Positions 10,110-22,190 of a stretch of 64,000 nucleotides of DNA are shown here, in pieces; positions within the stretch are counted from its first letter, which is position 1; every line of letters begins with the position of its first letter. Made by a program: the position numbers and the translations under genes. The DNA is taken from NCBI GenBank assembly GCA_027563935.2, contig CM050449.1:89938371-90002370 (forward strand), in the 5' to 3' direction. A model generated the notes under the pieces. That model worked only from the letters and a program-made list of their open reading frames with translations, was not told the origin of the DNA and ran no database searches. This stretch comes from Costus lasius (taxonomy: Eukaryota; Streptophyta; Magnoliopsida; Zingiberales; Costaceae).

Positions 10110-11830
10110 TGAAGTGTCCCCTTCATGGGGGAGCGCAAGTAAACAAAATCCCTTTCAAGAGGGGGGCGAAAACCTTAAAGGGGTGGCGCATCACCATTGC
10201 AAGCGGAAGCAAAAGGTTTTCAAGAATCTTAGCATAAACATATGTTCAACTTGGTGAAGTTGAGACTCATACCATAGCCATCTCGGTTTAGATGGAGCTT
10301 TGGAAGCAAAGGCGCAAGTGCCCCTTCTCCGAAGATAATCACACACAAGAGAAGATGGCTTCTCCTTGGATCTCCTTGTGCTAGCAAGGATGCGCAAGGT
10401 GTCCTTGATCGAATGTTAGGATGATGGAGAAGTTTCCTTGGCCGAGCGCTTGTTCTTGTCGTCCACTTCCTTCCACACGAGATGGCAAGCAAGCTCTCTT
10501 TTCCCAAAAAACAAAACGCAAAGACAAGAGAGCAAATGCACTTCGGCGACATCAAGACAAATGACGTTACATGACTTCCCAAAATGGAAAGTCATGAAGC
10601 CACTCTCCAACGCCAAAACGCCCCTCTTGATGAACCATGCGTTCACCTAGTGAACTGGTTCATGCTTTGGTTCAATTCGATTTGGCCCAAAGACCAAACT
10701 CAAACCAAGCCAAGCCAAGGCATGGTCTAGACCCTCTATGAACCAAATGGCTCATGATCTAGCCGTTCATCTCCTGATGCTCCTGATCTCACCGATCTAG
10801 CATCATCTCTCTCGATCGAAGCTTACCGATCTAAAGCCCTAATCAATCAAACATGATCAGGCTAGATCTCACTTGCAATCAGAGATTAAACCCCTTTAAA
10901 CTGAACCCATACAATTCAGTCCACACGATCTGACTCAAGAAAGCCATATCATCAAATTGTGCGACCCTAAGGGTTTCCTTTAAATGTCGGTAACGACAAC
11001 TTACGTTATCACGATCAGTGAGGGGTATCTAGCAACACATCACTGTCTCCCGATATAAAGGAAATAGTCTTCCAAGACTACACCCAAACCATGACACAAG
11101 TGTGAATCAAAACTCACAAGGCACACATATGTCCTTTGCCACTGGATGTTCTTATTGGACAAGCATGTCAAGCTTGTAACTCCAATACGATGAGCATGAT
11201 TAGATCAGATGCACATAGTCATCTGGGTATGGCCATACACTACCTCAATCATCTCATATAGGGGGGCCTTTAGAACATCACACTCCTTAAACAAGGAGAC
11301 GGCAATCCTTTATCTATCACTAGTGCCCTAACCTGATTCAAGCTCACCATCCAAGATAGTCTATAATCATTATATTTCAAATGATATTGAACTACCTCAA
11401 AACAATGACAATCATCATTTAGAAACACAAGTGATCTCAAGTCAAAGGACATGTGCCACTTGCTGCTTACAGGGATCATTCACATTGTGACAAGCAATGC
11501 AATATCCCAGTAGGGTCTGTCCAGTACATCCAATGTACCCATGAGTCTACATCTTATTCCATGCTCGAAGCATCCTATAAGATTAGCACTCATATTAGTC
11601 TCCATCATATCAAGGCTGTCTCATGTTCACCAAGATATCTCGACTAAGGACTTATAGCCTGTCAGCCTAGCTGAACAGCTTTGAGACATTATTCAGAAGT
11701 ACACTTATTACAGCAGACAAGGTAACAACCTGAATAACAACCATGCCTTATTATAAACTTAAGAGTTTATTACATGATACTTATACAATCCCAAGGCCTC
11801 AAACATTAGCCTTAAGGGCATACCCCAACA
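10110..11830 (-). repeat. A2 5' LTR (about 1.72 kb)
   Basis: In element orientation it starts TGTTGGGGTATG at 11830 and ends CTTCA at 10110, with TG...CA termini. It matches the LTRs of A3, A4 and the solo LTRs. It carries the conserved LTR island with the GTATGGCCATAC palindrome. The bases after its outer end (CAACT) belong to A3 coding sequence. Confidence 0.9.
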
Positions 11831-14011
11831 CAACTGTGCTTGAGCACTTTGTCCTTCCTCTGGATTCTCATCCAACTTTATTTCTCTCCCACTGGCCTCT
11901 TGCAGAAGAAACTCATTCTCAAGAAAAATGGCCGTCCGAGCAACAAATACCTTGTTCTCTTTGGGATCGTAGAAATAATAACCCTTAGTTTCCTTAGGGT
12001 AACCGACAAAGATACATTTCTCAGATCTGCTCTCCAGTTTCCTAGAGGCGAGCTTTTTGACATAAGCCTCGCAACCCCAGATCCTGATAAATGTCAAGCT
12101 AGGCTGTTTCCTATACCATAACTCATATGGAGTCTTAGAAACTGCCTTGGATGGCACTCGGTTTAGTACCTTTGCAGCTGTTTCCAGTGCAAAACCCCAA
12201 AAGGAATATGGAAGAGTAGCCTGACTCATCATAGAACGAACCATATCAAGTAACGTTCTATTTCTCCTCTCAGACACACCATTCCATTGCGGTGTTCCTG
12301 GCGGAGTGAGCTGTGAGATAATCCCACACTCCTTTAGATAGTCAGTAAACTCTCGACTTAGGTATTCTCCACCTCGATCAGAACGAAGTGCCTTGATATT
12401 TCGGCCAAGCTGATTTTGTACTTCATTCTTGAACTCTTTGAACTTGTCAAAAGATTCACTTTTATGTCTCATTAAATAGACATACCCGTATCTACTGAAA
12501 TCATCAGTGAAGGTGATGAAGTATTGATAGCCACCTCTGGCATGTTTACTAAACAGCCCACACACATCGCTGTGTATAAGGTCAAGTAAACCTGAAGCCC
12601 TTTGACCTTTGTGAGGAAAAGGTGACTTCGTCATTTTACCCATTAAACAAGCTTTGCATGTATCAATCTCCTCATAGGAGAATGATCCCAGCAGTCCATG
12701 ATCATGCAACCGCTTAATGCGTTTCTTGTTGATATGGCCTAAACGACTATGCCATAGCAAGGTGCTGTCATCAGCATATTTGGCTTTCTTAATATCAATG
12801 TTTTGTATAGAACATTCCATGTCCAACATGAATAACCCATTGTTAATTGAACTAGTAGCATAAACAATATTATCCAAAGAAAGAACACACTTTGAAATAT
12901 TGCATTTAAAGGAAAATCCCTTCCTGACAAGAGCAGGAATGGAGATAATATTTTTAGTAATGCTGGGAACAAAATAACAATTGTTCAGTTCTAATACAAT
13001 TCCAGATGGCAAAGAGATGAAATAGTCTCCTACAGCAACAGCAGCAACCCGTGCCCCGTTTCCAACGCATAGGTCCACCTCATGCTGTCCCACCTGCCTT
13101 CTTCTCTTGAGTTCCTGCACATTTGAACAAATGTGAACTCCACATGCAGTGTCCAACACCCATGAAATAGAAGAAGATGAAACCATGACTTCCGTCACGT
13201 AAATACCTGAGCCAGAAGCGATGCTTCCCCTCTTATTTCCTTGGAGCGCTTTACAGTCCTTTTTCCAGTGACCCAGCTGGCCACAGTGGAAACATCTGTA
13301 TTCCTTTGACCACTTAACTTTTTGCTTCAGAGCCTTGCTGTAACTCTTGACAGGGGCCTTGCCCTTCTTCCCCTTCTTCTTGTTCCTAGAAGGAACCATT
13401 AAGACAGAGGTCGAAGGCTTTCCCTTGAGAGTCTCCTCAGTAGTCAAGAGCATGTTCAGCAGCTCTGCCGGAGTACAATCGATTTTGTTCATATTAAAGT
13501 TAATGATGAACGCATCGAAAGAGGGCGGGAGAGACTATAGAATAATGTCTACAGCAAGCTCCTGATTGATGGTATGCCCCAGTTTCTCTAGAGCTTCCTT
13601 GTGCCCAATCATCTTGAGCACATGAGCTCCCACTGGGCTCCCTTCAGCCAGTTTGCTCTGAAAGAACAGCTTTGTCAAATTATAGCGTTCTGTCCTCGCC
13701 TGTGTAGCATACAGCATCTTGAGGTTCGCTATAATCTCTATAGCCGACATTTCCTCATGCTGACGCTGCAGCGGTGGCGTCATAGACGCTAGCATCAGGC
13801 AAGCGACATCAATGCTATCATTGACGTGCTTTTCATAAGCTTCCCGAACCGCCCTTGCGGCGTTCAGAGCGGGTTGAGGCAGTATAGCCATCTCGAGGAC
13901 ATACAGTTTCCTCTCTGCCTTAAGAACAATCTTAAGGTGTCCGTACCAGTCTGAGAAGTTCGGCCCAGCAAACTTCTCCCTTTCCAGTAGGGATCGCACA
14001 TTGAAGCTCAT
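11831..14011 (-). pseudogene. A3 Gag-protease-integrase with one nonsense codon
   Basis: Gag begins at 14011 (MSFNVRS) and is open to 13535, where a Gln codon CAG in ILQSLPP has become TAG (13532-13534 region). The frame then continues to 11831 with zinc knuckle, protease DTA, GAG-pre-integrase and integrase D, D, E intact. The change is C to T at a CHG site, consistent with deamination of methylated cytosine in a silenced plant element. RT and RNase H are missing at the A2 junction. Confidence 0.9.
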
Positions 14012-15834
14012 GGTGTTCGTTGCTGCAGGTATCTACAACAATGCAAGAACAGCAAGGTCAGTATCAATGTTAAGAATCAATCAGGACTTAAGAAAGATTC
14101 TTTTTCTCACTATTTTATCTGGCTGAAAAATTCAGCAAAACATCCCGAAAGAGTAGTACTCTTTTAGTGAGATGGGATCCAGATTTCATACTTGGTCTCC
14201 GCGTCCCGCTCAGGCGAGATAAGATGCACAGAGAGTACAAGCACTAATCTCTGGTAGGCAGTCCCTGCCAATCGCCAACCCGTGCGATTCCCCTTCATCT
14301 GGGCAATCCAGCAGACTGTGCCAACTGAGTTGGTACAACACAATCTCTGACCCCACAGATGGCTGCCTCCATGTGCTACCATATGCGCCACATATGTAGC
14401 CTACATGGTCAAGCTGACCCGACCTACTCCCTGGACCACCACGTGCTATGCTGAGCAACGAGAAGCGATAAATCCCTTCTCTGTAACACGCAGGTGTAAT
14501 CCCGCACCGTCTGAAGATAGAAGGACGTGCCCACTGAGTGGGTACAACACGGCTCCAACGATAGTCAGAACAGTGAGGTTTCGCGTCAGAAGGCTTACGA
14601 GCTTGATATTTTAGCGTTGGATTTTAACGGTCTTTTATCTTCTTCCCTATCATGCAATTCCTATGGTGATAGCAGAAGATAAACACATGCATTTCCAATT
14701 ATATAAGCAATAAAAGAAAGCATGCTGATCTTATGTGGTAAAAGCCCAATAAGCCTAAGTAAGACCTTAACCAAACTTAAGTCTTCACTTGTTTTTCTTC
14801 ATGGGACTTTTGCTGCTCATCTGGCCCAAACCAGGGCCCAAGCGCCATCTGCAGCTCAGGTGCGCCTACCAGGGAAAATGCGCCTGGTCCCAGAGTCGAA
14901 CCCTGGACCTCCCACCTGGTCAAGCCTCTGCTGCAAGCGCCTCTGCCAAGTGTGCTCTGTGCTCTTGTCTGACTAATTTACAAATTAATCTATCTAGACA
15001 AGATTGACTCGCAGGTCAATTACATTTTATAAATTAATTAAATTGTGATTCGCAGATCACAAAAATAAGAATTAATTTACAATAAAATTCTAGGCACGCA
15101 GGCCCCAGCACAGCACACATTAAACGGGCAGCCCACATAAGATTAAATAAACATACATATGGTATGCAATCAGCATGTGATCCAATCATGAAAAATAATA
15201 TTTTTGAAAAAAACCCCATTGAGATTAATTTTATTTTTCCCTATTTGCCCTGCTGCCTTACGACGGTCCATTACTAGGGATCCACTCATCCAGCCTAGTC
15301 AGATCCACTGCCCTTGCATGCACCAAGTCCTAACTGACTTGAGTCGACCTAATGGTCAACCATGCATGCGCAAGGGCTGAACGACCACAATGAGGTCTGG
15401 CAAGCGGGTGTGACCCCGGGCCTAACTCATGTGCGTTCATAGGTTGTCTCAATCAGACATCGCTACACGTCTTTGATGCAGTCGACCTATAGCCACCTCG
15501 TGCTTGCGCACAGGTGCTATCTGGTCGACCCATCTAGGCTGTCAGATAGTCTGATCAGACCAGTTGGATCAAACCTAGAGGATGACTTCAACCCTAATAA
15601 CCCGTCTAAGGGTTTAAAGCAGGCGCCTCTTAGATCTAATGAGAGTCGCGCATGATATAAGATTTTGGATAAAACCTAAAATGCGCCAACAAACATGCGC
15701 AAAGGAAATACATATGTAAGTTTCGCAAGAAGCAACTTAACATGTAAATTTTCGCATGTTATAGATCTAAGCATACAATGGCATACATGGATCACAAAAC
15801 GTTTAAGCAATCATAAAAACATGCATTAACTTGG
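14012..15834 (-). other. A3 leader
   Basis: Non-coding leader of about 1.8 kb with the three hairpin modules (near 14196-14234, 14313-14346, 14526-14551) and GTCTGATCAGAC near 15549. Unlike A1 and A2 it has the extra segment with GGTTCGA-like sequence near 14880-14920, read on the minus strand. Confidence 0.78.
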
Positions 15835-15846
15835 GCTCTGATACCA
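15835..15846 (-). promoter_or_regulatory. A3 primer-binding site (initiator tRNA-Met)
   Basis: Minus strand reads TGGTATCAGAGC, two bases inside the LTR. Confidence 0.92.
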
Positions 15847-15848
15847 AT

Positions 15849-17548
15849 TGAAGGTCCCCTAAATCTAAGGGGGGCGAAACCCTATAGGCGCATATGGAGG
15901 TTAAGATGCAGCGGAAAGGGGTTTCTACGATCTTTGCATGCGTTATGATCAACTTATAAAACTCTACATGAATGAAAACGATTCATACCATAGCCATTTC
16001 TAGATGGCGTCTTGGAAGCAAAAGATGCAAGCGCCTCTTCTCCAAAGTCTCGCACACAAGATGAAGATGCGCTCCTTCCTTGGTGCTCCTTGTGCTAGCA
16101 AGGATCGTCCAAGGTGTCTTGATCGCTTGAAGGGAAGAGAGAGTTCTTTTTTGCTTGGCGTCTTTTCTCCTTGTCGTCCACCAGTTTTTTCACACACGAA
16201 AATGTGTTCTCTCGTCAAAAACTAGAGAGAGCGACGAACCAAGAGGAGAGGCGTGAATAGAGGCTATCGTGAGGCATGGCCACGATTAGAAGAAGTGCTA
16301 TCTAAAAATAGCAAGTCACTTCTCAAGTTGCGATCATGGGTTTACCCAATCGCAAATCCAATTCACCCTTGAACCATGCGCTCATCCATTGAGCCGGTTC
16401 ACTTGACTTTGGTTCAATAACCAAATAAACCAAGCAATCAGTCCAGATCATAATAAACCCCTAAGGCTTAAGATCTGACCGTTAATCTCTTGATGCTCCT
16501 GATCTCACCGATCTAGCATCCATTCTCTCAATCGAAGCTTACCGATCTCAAGCCCTAATCAATCAAACATGATCAGACCAGATCTCACTTACAATCAGAG
16601 ATTAAAATCCCTTTAAACTGAACCCAAACAATTCAGTCCACACGATCTGACTTAAGTAAGCCATATCATCAAATTGTGCGACCCTGAGGGTTTCCTTTAA
16701 ATGTCGGTAACGATAACTCACGTCATCACGATCAGTGAGGGGTATCTAGCAACACATCACTGTCTCCCGATAGAAAGGAAAGAGTCTTCCAAGACTACAC
16801 CCAAAATACAGCACAAGTGTGAATCCAATTCACAAGGCATGCATCTTTCCTTTGCCACTTGATATTCTTATTGGACAAGCGTGTCAAGCTTGTAACTCCA
16901 ATATGATGAGCATGATTAGATCAGATGAACATAGTCACCTGGGTATGGCCATACACTTTTCTCAATCATCTCATCCAGGGGGCCCCTTTAGAACATCACA
17001 CTCCTTAAACAAGGAGACGGCAATCCTATGTCTATCACTAGTGCCCTAACCTGACTCAAGCTCACCATCCAAGATAGTCTATAACCATTATGTTTCAAAT
17101 GATATTGAACTACCTCAAAACAATGACAATCATCATTTAGAAAACACAAGTGATCTCAAGTCAGAGGAAATGTGCCACTTGTTACAATCAAGGATTATTC
17201 ACATTGTGACAAGCAATTGAATATCCTAGTAGGGTCTGTCCAGTACATCCAATGTACCCATGAGTCTACATCTTATTCCATGCTCGAAGCATCCTATAAG
17301 ATTAAAACACATATTAGTCTCAACCATATCAAGGCTGTCTCATGTTCACCAAGATATCTTGACTAAGGACATAACTGCATGTCAGCCTAGCTGAACAGCT
17401 TTGAGACATTATTCAGAAGTACACTTATTGCAGCAGACAATGTAACAAACTGAATAACAACCATGCCTTTATAAACATAAAAGTTTATTACATGATACTG
17501 TTACAATCCCAAGGCCTCAAACATTAGCCTTAAGGGCATACCCCAACA
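15849..17548 (-). repeat. A3 5' LTR (1.70 kb)
   Basis: TG...CA bounded copy in minus orientation, from TGTTGGGGTATG at 17548 to the PBS at 15849. Strong similarity to the A2 LTR and to the solo LTR at 43917-45590. Confidence 0.92.
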
Positions 17549-19057
17549 TAAGAAGGATAGTAAACCACACTTGCTCAGATGGATTTTACTCTTGCAAGAG
17601 TTTGATTTATAAATTAAAGATAAAAAGGGATCAAAAAATTTTGTTGTAAATCATCTTTCAAAGATAGTGGTAGATATTGAAAAGAATGATATAATCAATG
17701 ATTCCTTTCCTGAAGAACAACTCTTGGCCATTGAACAAATCAGAGCCCCATGGTATGCTGACATAGTAAATTACCTTGTAGCTAATGTTCTTCCTCCTGA
17801 TTTAAGTTATCAAAGAAAGAAGTGATCCTTAGCTGAGGTAAGGCACTATTTTTGGGATGAGCCTTATGTTTTTAGAAGTTGTGCTGATGGCATTTTTAGA
17901 AGATGTATACCTGAAGAAGAAATCACAGATAAATTGTTTCAGTGTCATGGATCCTGTCATGGTGGGCACGCTAGTACTGAGAAAACTACTTTCAGAGTGT
18001 TGCAATCAGGATTTTATTGGCCTTCGATTTTTAAAGATGCTAGAAACTTTATTTTATCTTGTGATAGATGTCAAAAGACGGGTAACATCAACAGAGGACA
18101 TGAGATGCCATTGTCCAATATGCTTGAAGTAGAGATATTCGATGTTCGGGGGATTGACTTCATGTGACCTTTTCCATCTTATGGAGGTAACAAATATATA
18201 CTTGTGGCGGTTGACTATGTTTCAAAGTGGGTTAAAGCTCTTGCTTCTCCTACTAATGATTCTAGGGTTGTGATGAAACTGTTCAAAAAGGTTATCTTTC
18301 CGCGATTTGGGACACCACGAGTAGTTATTATTGATGGAGGCTCACATTTTATTGATAAGTTCTCAGCCTTGCTTAGAAAGTATGGGGTAAATCAAATAGA
18401 TGCAACACCTTATCACCCCAAACAAGTGGACAAGTTGAAATATCAAACAGAGAAATAAAGGAAATTTTGGAAAAGACAGTGTCACGCACGTGGAAAGATT
18501 GGGCATCCAAACTTGATGATACACTATGGGCCAACCGGACTGCTTTTAAAACACTAATAGGTATGTCTCCTATTCAATTGGTTTATGATAAATCTTGTCA
18601 TCTACCTGTAGAACTAGAGCATAAGGCATTCTAGGCAATCAAAGCACTAAACATTGACCTAAAGAACACGGGTGAAAAACAGAGGTTGCAATTGAAAAAG
18701 CTAGATGAAATTAGACTCTCTGCTTACGAAAATGCAAGAATTTATAAGGAGAGGACTAAAAGATGGCATGATCGACATATTTTCAGAAGGGAATTCCAAT
18801 CAGGTGACTTTATTCTTTTATTCAATTCTAGATTCAGACTTTTTCCTAGTAAACTTAAATCTCGATGGTCTGGACCTTTTCAGGTAAAGAGAACTTACCC
18901 CTACGGACCTGTAGACATATGGAGTGATGAAACAGGAGAGTTTAAGGTTAACAGTCATATATTAAAACATTATTATCAAGAAGAACTGATTGAAGAAAGA
19001 GAAAATTTTCATCTTGATGAACCACAATCAAATCCGAGTGCAGAACGGTCAAGCTAA
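17549..19057 (+). pseudogene. G1 Athila RNase H end and integrase
   Basis: Translation shows the C-terminus of RNase H (LLRWILLLQEFDL, near 17570), the integrase zinc-binding HHCC region (CHGSCHGGHAS to CDRCQKTGN), the core with Asp in GIDFM, Asp in IIDGGSHF and Glu in a [13 protein letters not shown] block, and a C-terminal GPFQVKR region. It is broken by stops near 17613, 17823, 18164 and 18632 and by a one-base deletion near 18420. It ends AERSS then a stop at 19057. The downstream motif GGGAGGCAACCCAAGC also follows the coding region of G3. Confidence 0.88.
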
Positions 19058-20605
19058 TGACTTTTAAATTAGCGCTTCTTGGGAGGCAACCCAAGCACTC
19101 TTATTTTATTTTATTTACTTAGTTTTTATTTTTGCTTTAGAACTAACTTTTCTTCTCTTTTTGTAGGTGAAATCGATTTTGGTGAAAATTACGTCACCAT
19201 CGTAATTAAAATTACGGTGCCATATTTTTAGTCTGTTTTCGACCAGAAAGTTGTGATACTTTTACGGCACTGCCGTAATAATTTTTACGGTGCCATAATT
19301 TTCGTTAAAAAAAAAGAGAGAAGAAGAAGAAGAAAAAAAGGGGGAAAGGGGAGTTCAGAGCCGAGGACATAGAGGAGATTAGATCTTGTGATGATGAGTA
19401 GAGTTTCGTGAGTATCTCTTTCCTTACTTCTTTATATTTAGTTTTCCTTATCTTATTGATGTTTCATGTTTTATAGGGAAGGATCATTCTTCCAAACTCA
19501 TTGTGTCCGCCATTTCTACCTTGCTCTGCTTTACATGACTGTTTCAGTATTCGATATGGTCGTATCATAATTTGATATTGATGATGATTTCGATTGGGTT
19601 GTATAACACTTGATGATATTTTTGATTTTGAGCACCTTGTGAAGGTGCATACTTGATGACATGATGACTTGTATGATTTTGATCATGAATGAGTGTGTTT
19701 TTGTTGATGTGATTATTTTGTGGCCTAGTCTATCTCTGAAGAAATTCTTGTTGATAGTATGACTCTATTGATGATGAATGAGTTCACACTATGATTATGG
19801 ATAGACCTATCATGTCGAATTTATTTCTTCAATACATATTTACCTTGTGAATTTTTTATTGGTTGATGCATGAAATTTTGGGTAGATATGTTATTTGATG
19901 AATTTGATCTTAAATATGAAATTACTTCTTTAAATAAAATGAGCATACGAGTATAATTATTGAATTGATAATGATTGATTAATCTAGTGATGTTTAGTCT
20001 ACCTTACTATTTGTTGGGAAGGAAGAATCCATGATCCACAAAAATAGTGAGAGACTACCCTATTTGGCAGTGTGCAAAATTGACAGTGGTACCTAAGAGA
20101 TGGGTTGAAGTCTATATAAAAAAAAAGAGAGAGGAAAAATAATAATAATGACTCCTCTACTTGGCGCTGTGTAAAATTGACAATGGTACCGAAGACAAGA
20201 GTTGAAATCTAAAATAAAAAGTATGTATCTATGTGGGTACATGCCATCTATGCAAAAAAAAATTTAAAAAAAAAAAGAAGAAAAGAAAAATTCTGTGTGG
20301 AAAAAGATCTTGGAAACTTTATTCCTATAAACAAAAGTATGATAGATTTGAACTGAAACTGGGTGACATCTTGAGATTGAAAATTCTGTTGATTGTACAA
20401 GTTGTGAAATTTTATTTGATTAAGTAGTGGAATTAAGGGATTGAATTCCAAAGGATGATATATCTATTTGAAATTTTATGAAACAATTGATGAAATTTTC
20501 CATTGGTAATTGTATTTTAGAAATTTATTCTTCAAAAGAAAGTCTTTTCCTTTGATCAATTTTTGATTTTGCTTGAGGACAAGCAAAGTTTGAGCCTTAT
20601 GTGTT
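19058..20605 (+). other. G1 3' non-coding region
   Basis: AT-rich region between integrase and the 3' LTR with no supported gene. It has TTACGG/CCGTAA palindrome units at about 19184-19306, A-rich stretches near 20120 and 20260, and a direct duplication near 20055-20213. The last bases before the LTR (GGACAAGCAAAG to GTGTT) match the same position in G3 and probably include the plus-strand primer site. No ATHILA ORF-1-like frame is present, unlike G3. Confidence 0.7.
20053..20213 (+). repeat. Imperfect tandem duplication in G1 3' region
   Basis: A segment with TTGGCAGTGTGCAAAATTGA, GTGGTACC and GTTGAAGTCTA at about 20062-20113 recurs at about 20160-20210 as TTGGCGCTGTGTAAAATTGA, ATGGTACC and GTTGAAATCTA. 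G3 has a single copy near 46655-46695 on the other strand. Confidence 0.65.
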
Positions 20606-20840
20606 TGATGACACTAAAATTTATAGTAAATTTTGTGCCATTTGATGAGTATTTTCGTGTCATATTCATGCTCTTTTGCTTATTTTTATGCCTTTTTTGT
20701 ATCAATTATTGCGGAATCTACATCTTTTTTTATTTTTGATGATTTTCAGGTAAAAAGGCACTATTTTTAGGTGTTTTGAAACCAATTCAGATGCATAGAA
20801 GAATCCCCATCATCAAGAAGAGATTACATGATAAATTTCA
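20606..20840 (+). repeat. G1 3' LTR, truncated after 235 bp
   Basis: Starts TGATGACAC and aligns to the start of the G3 LTR read on the minus strand from 63489. It stops at AAATTTCA, where the full LTR would continue for about 1.6 kb; there it meets copia-B LTR sequence. Confidence 0.82.
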
Positions 20841-21033
20841 CTCAGGTACATCGACTGAGGACAATCATTTGAGCACAGATCCAATTTGTCTCTAGGGACA
20901 TTATCATGTAAGTACACAATCGCAGGTGTAGACAAACAATGATAACGACAATGCCAGAAAGATATATATAAATATTAGAGTCAAGTAGTACAAAGATGGA
21001 CCAAAACTAGGTCCTAGGGCACATACACCAACA
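20841..21033 (-). repeat. copia-B 3' LTR, truncated to its first 193 bp
   Basis: In element orientation it begins TGTTGGTGTATGTGCCC at 21033, directly after AGTGCAAGTGGGATAT, a polypurine-type tract (21034-21050). It matches 38841-39033 base for base in length. The rest of the LTR is missing. Confidence 0.85.
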
Positions 21034-21054
21034 ATATCCCACTTGCACTAAGAC

Positions 21055-22190
21055 CTAGAGGTTGAGCAACCTCAACCCCATATCTCTAGTACGACCATCA
21101 TGCTTCTGCTCTGCCAAAGCCTTGGTCAGTGGGTCTACTAGATTGCTCTCTGTGTCAACTCTGCTAATCTTGACATCACCTCGATCAATGATCTCTCTGA
21201 TCAGGCGAAATCTCCTGAGTATGTGTTTGGACCTTTGATGAGACCGTGGTTCCTTAGCATGTGCAGTTCCCATTGTTGTCATAGTAGAGCTCAATGGGAT
21301 CCATTGCACTTGGAACCACCTGAAGTTCAGTAAAGAACTTCCTGATCCAAACGTCTTTATTGGCTGCCTCAGAAGCAACCACATACTTAGCTTCGGTTGT
21401 GGAATTAACTATGGTGGATTACTTGAAGCTCTTCCAGCATACAACACCTCCAACCATCTTAAACAAATAGCCGGTCTGCGATCTGAAGTCGTCAGGATCA
21501 GACTGGAACGACTCATCAGTGAAGCCCTGCACACTGAGCTCTTCCTGTCCCCCGTAGACCATATAGAATAAATCCTTAGTCCTTTTCAGGATACTCAAGG
21601 ATATTCTTTACAGCCACCTAGTGCTGCAGACCTGGATTTGGATTGGTATCGGCTGGTTATGCTTACAGCATAAGCCACATCTGGTTTAGTACACAACATT
21701 GCATATATGATTGATCCCATTGCCGAAGCATAGGGAATTTGACTCATGTTATCCCTCTCAGCCTGTGTTGTAGGACACTGGCTCTTTGAGAGAGTAAGGC
21801 CATGTCTCACTGGAAGGTATCCTTTCTTGGATTGCTCCAAGTTGAACCTCTCCAGGACCTTATCAATGTAGGTATTCTAACTAAGGGCCAGGAGCCTCTT
21901 GGATCTATCCCGGTGGATCCTCACGCCTAGAATGTAGGCGGCCTCCCCTAAGTCCATCATCTCGAAACACTTCCCTAACCATGTCTTCACAGCTTGAAGA
22001 CTAGGGATGTCGTTTCCGATGAGCAGTATGTCATCAACATACAATACTAGAAAAGTCACCAAGCTCCCACTGAATTTTCTGTATACACAGGCGTCATCTT
22101 CACTTTTGATAAAGCCATAATCTCTCACAGCTTCATCAAACCGAAGATTCCAACTTCGAGATGCTTGCTTTAATCCATAAATGGATTTCT
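21055..22190 (-). pseudogene. copia-B RT C-terminal half and RNase H
   Basis: Sense translation runs from SIYGLKQASRSWN through the RT active site YVDD (near 22030-22045) and the RNase H region to MGLRLLNL at 21055. Breaks include an in-frame stop near 21880 and frameshifts between about 21400 and 21600. The left edge at 22190 is the A' insertion point, and the coding continues at 32916. Confidence 0.85.

Larger units (their letters stand above)
5806..11830 (-). mobile_element. Ty1-copia element A2 (family copia-A), 3' part lost in gap
   Basis: Minus-strand element with a full 5' LTR (10110-11830), PBS, leader, gag, protease, integrase and the first part of RT. It enters the gap within RT. 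Its outer LTR end abuts coding DNA of A3, so A2 appears inserted into A3. The matching other half of A3 and a target duplication are not visible because of the gap. Confidence 0.9.
11831..17548 (-). mobile_element. Ty1-copia element A3 (family copia-A), truncated
   Basis: Minus-strand element with 5' LTR (15849-17548), PBS, leader, gag, protease and integrase. It breaks at 11831, in the linker between integrase and RT, against the outer end of the A2 LTR. Its own outer LTR end at 17548 abuts Athila pol DNA of G1, beginning TAAGA, which is half of the expected target duplication. Confidence 0.9.
17549..20840 (+). mobile_element. Athila-type Ty3-gypsy element G1, 3' part
   Basis: Plus-strand remnant with the end of RNase H, integrase, a long 3' non-coding region and the first 235 bp of the 3' LTR. 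The left side is interrupted by A3. The right side is broken inside its LTR and joined to a truncated copia-B LTR. Related to G2 and G3, whose LTRs align with its 3' LTR start. Confidence 0.87.

Noticed and set aside
11759..11830. C-terminal extension of the A3 frame (CWGMPLRLMFEALG).
   Set aside because: This is the A2 LTR end translated by chance; the A3 protein ends at the junction. The same peptide appears where A' gag meets its solo LTR.
20233..20427. Lysine-rich 64-codon frame.
   Set aside because: Produced by an A-rich tract in the G1 3' non-coding region; no homologue in G3.
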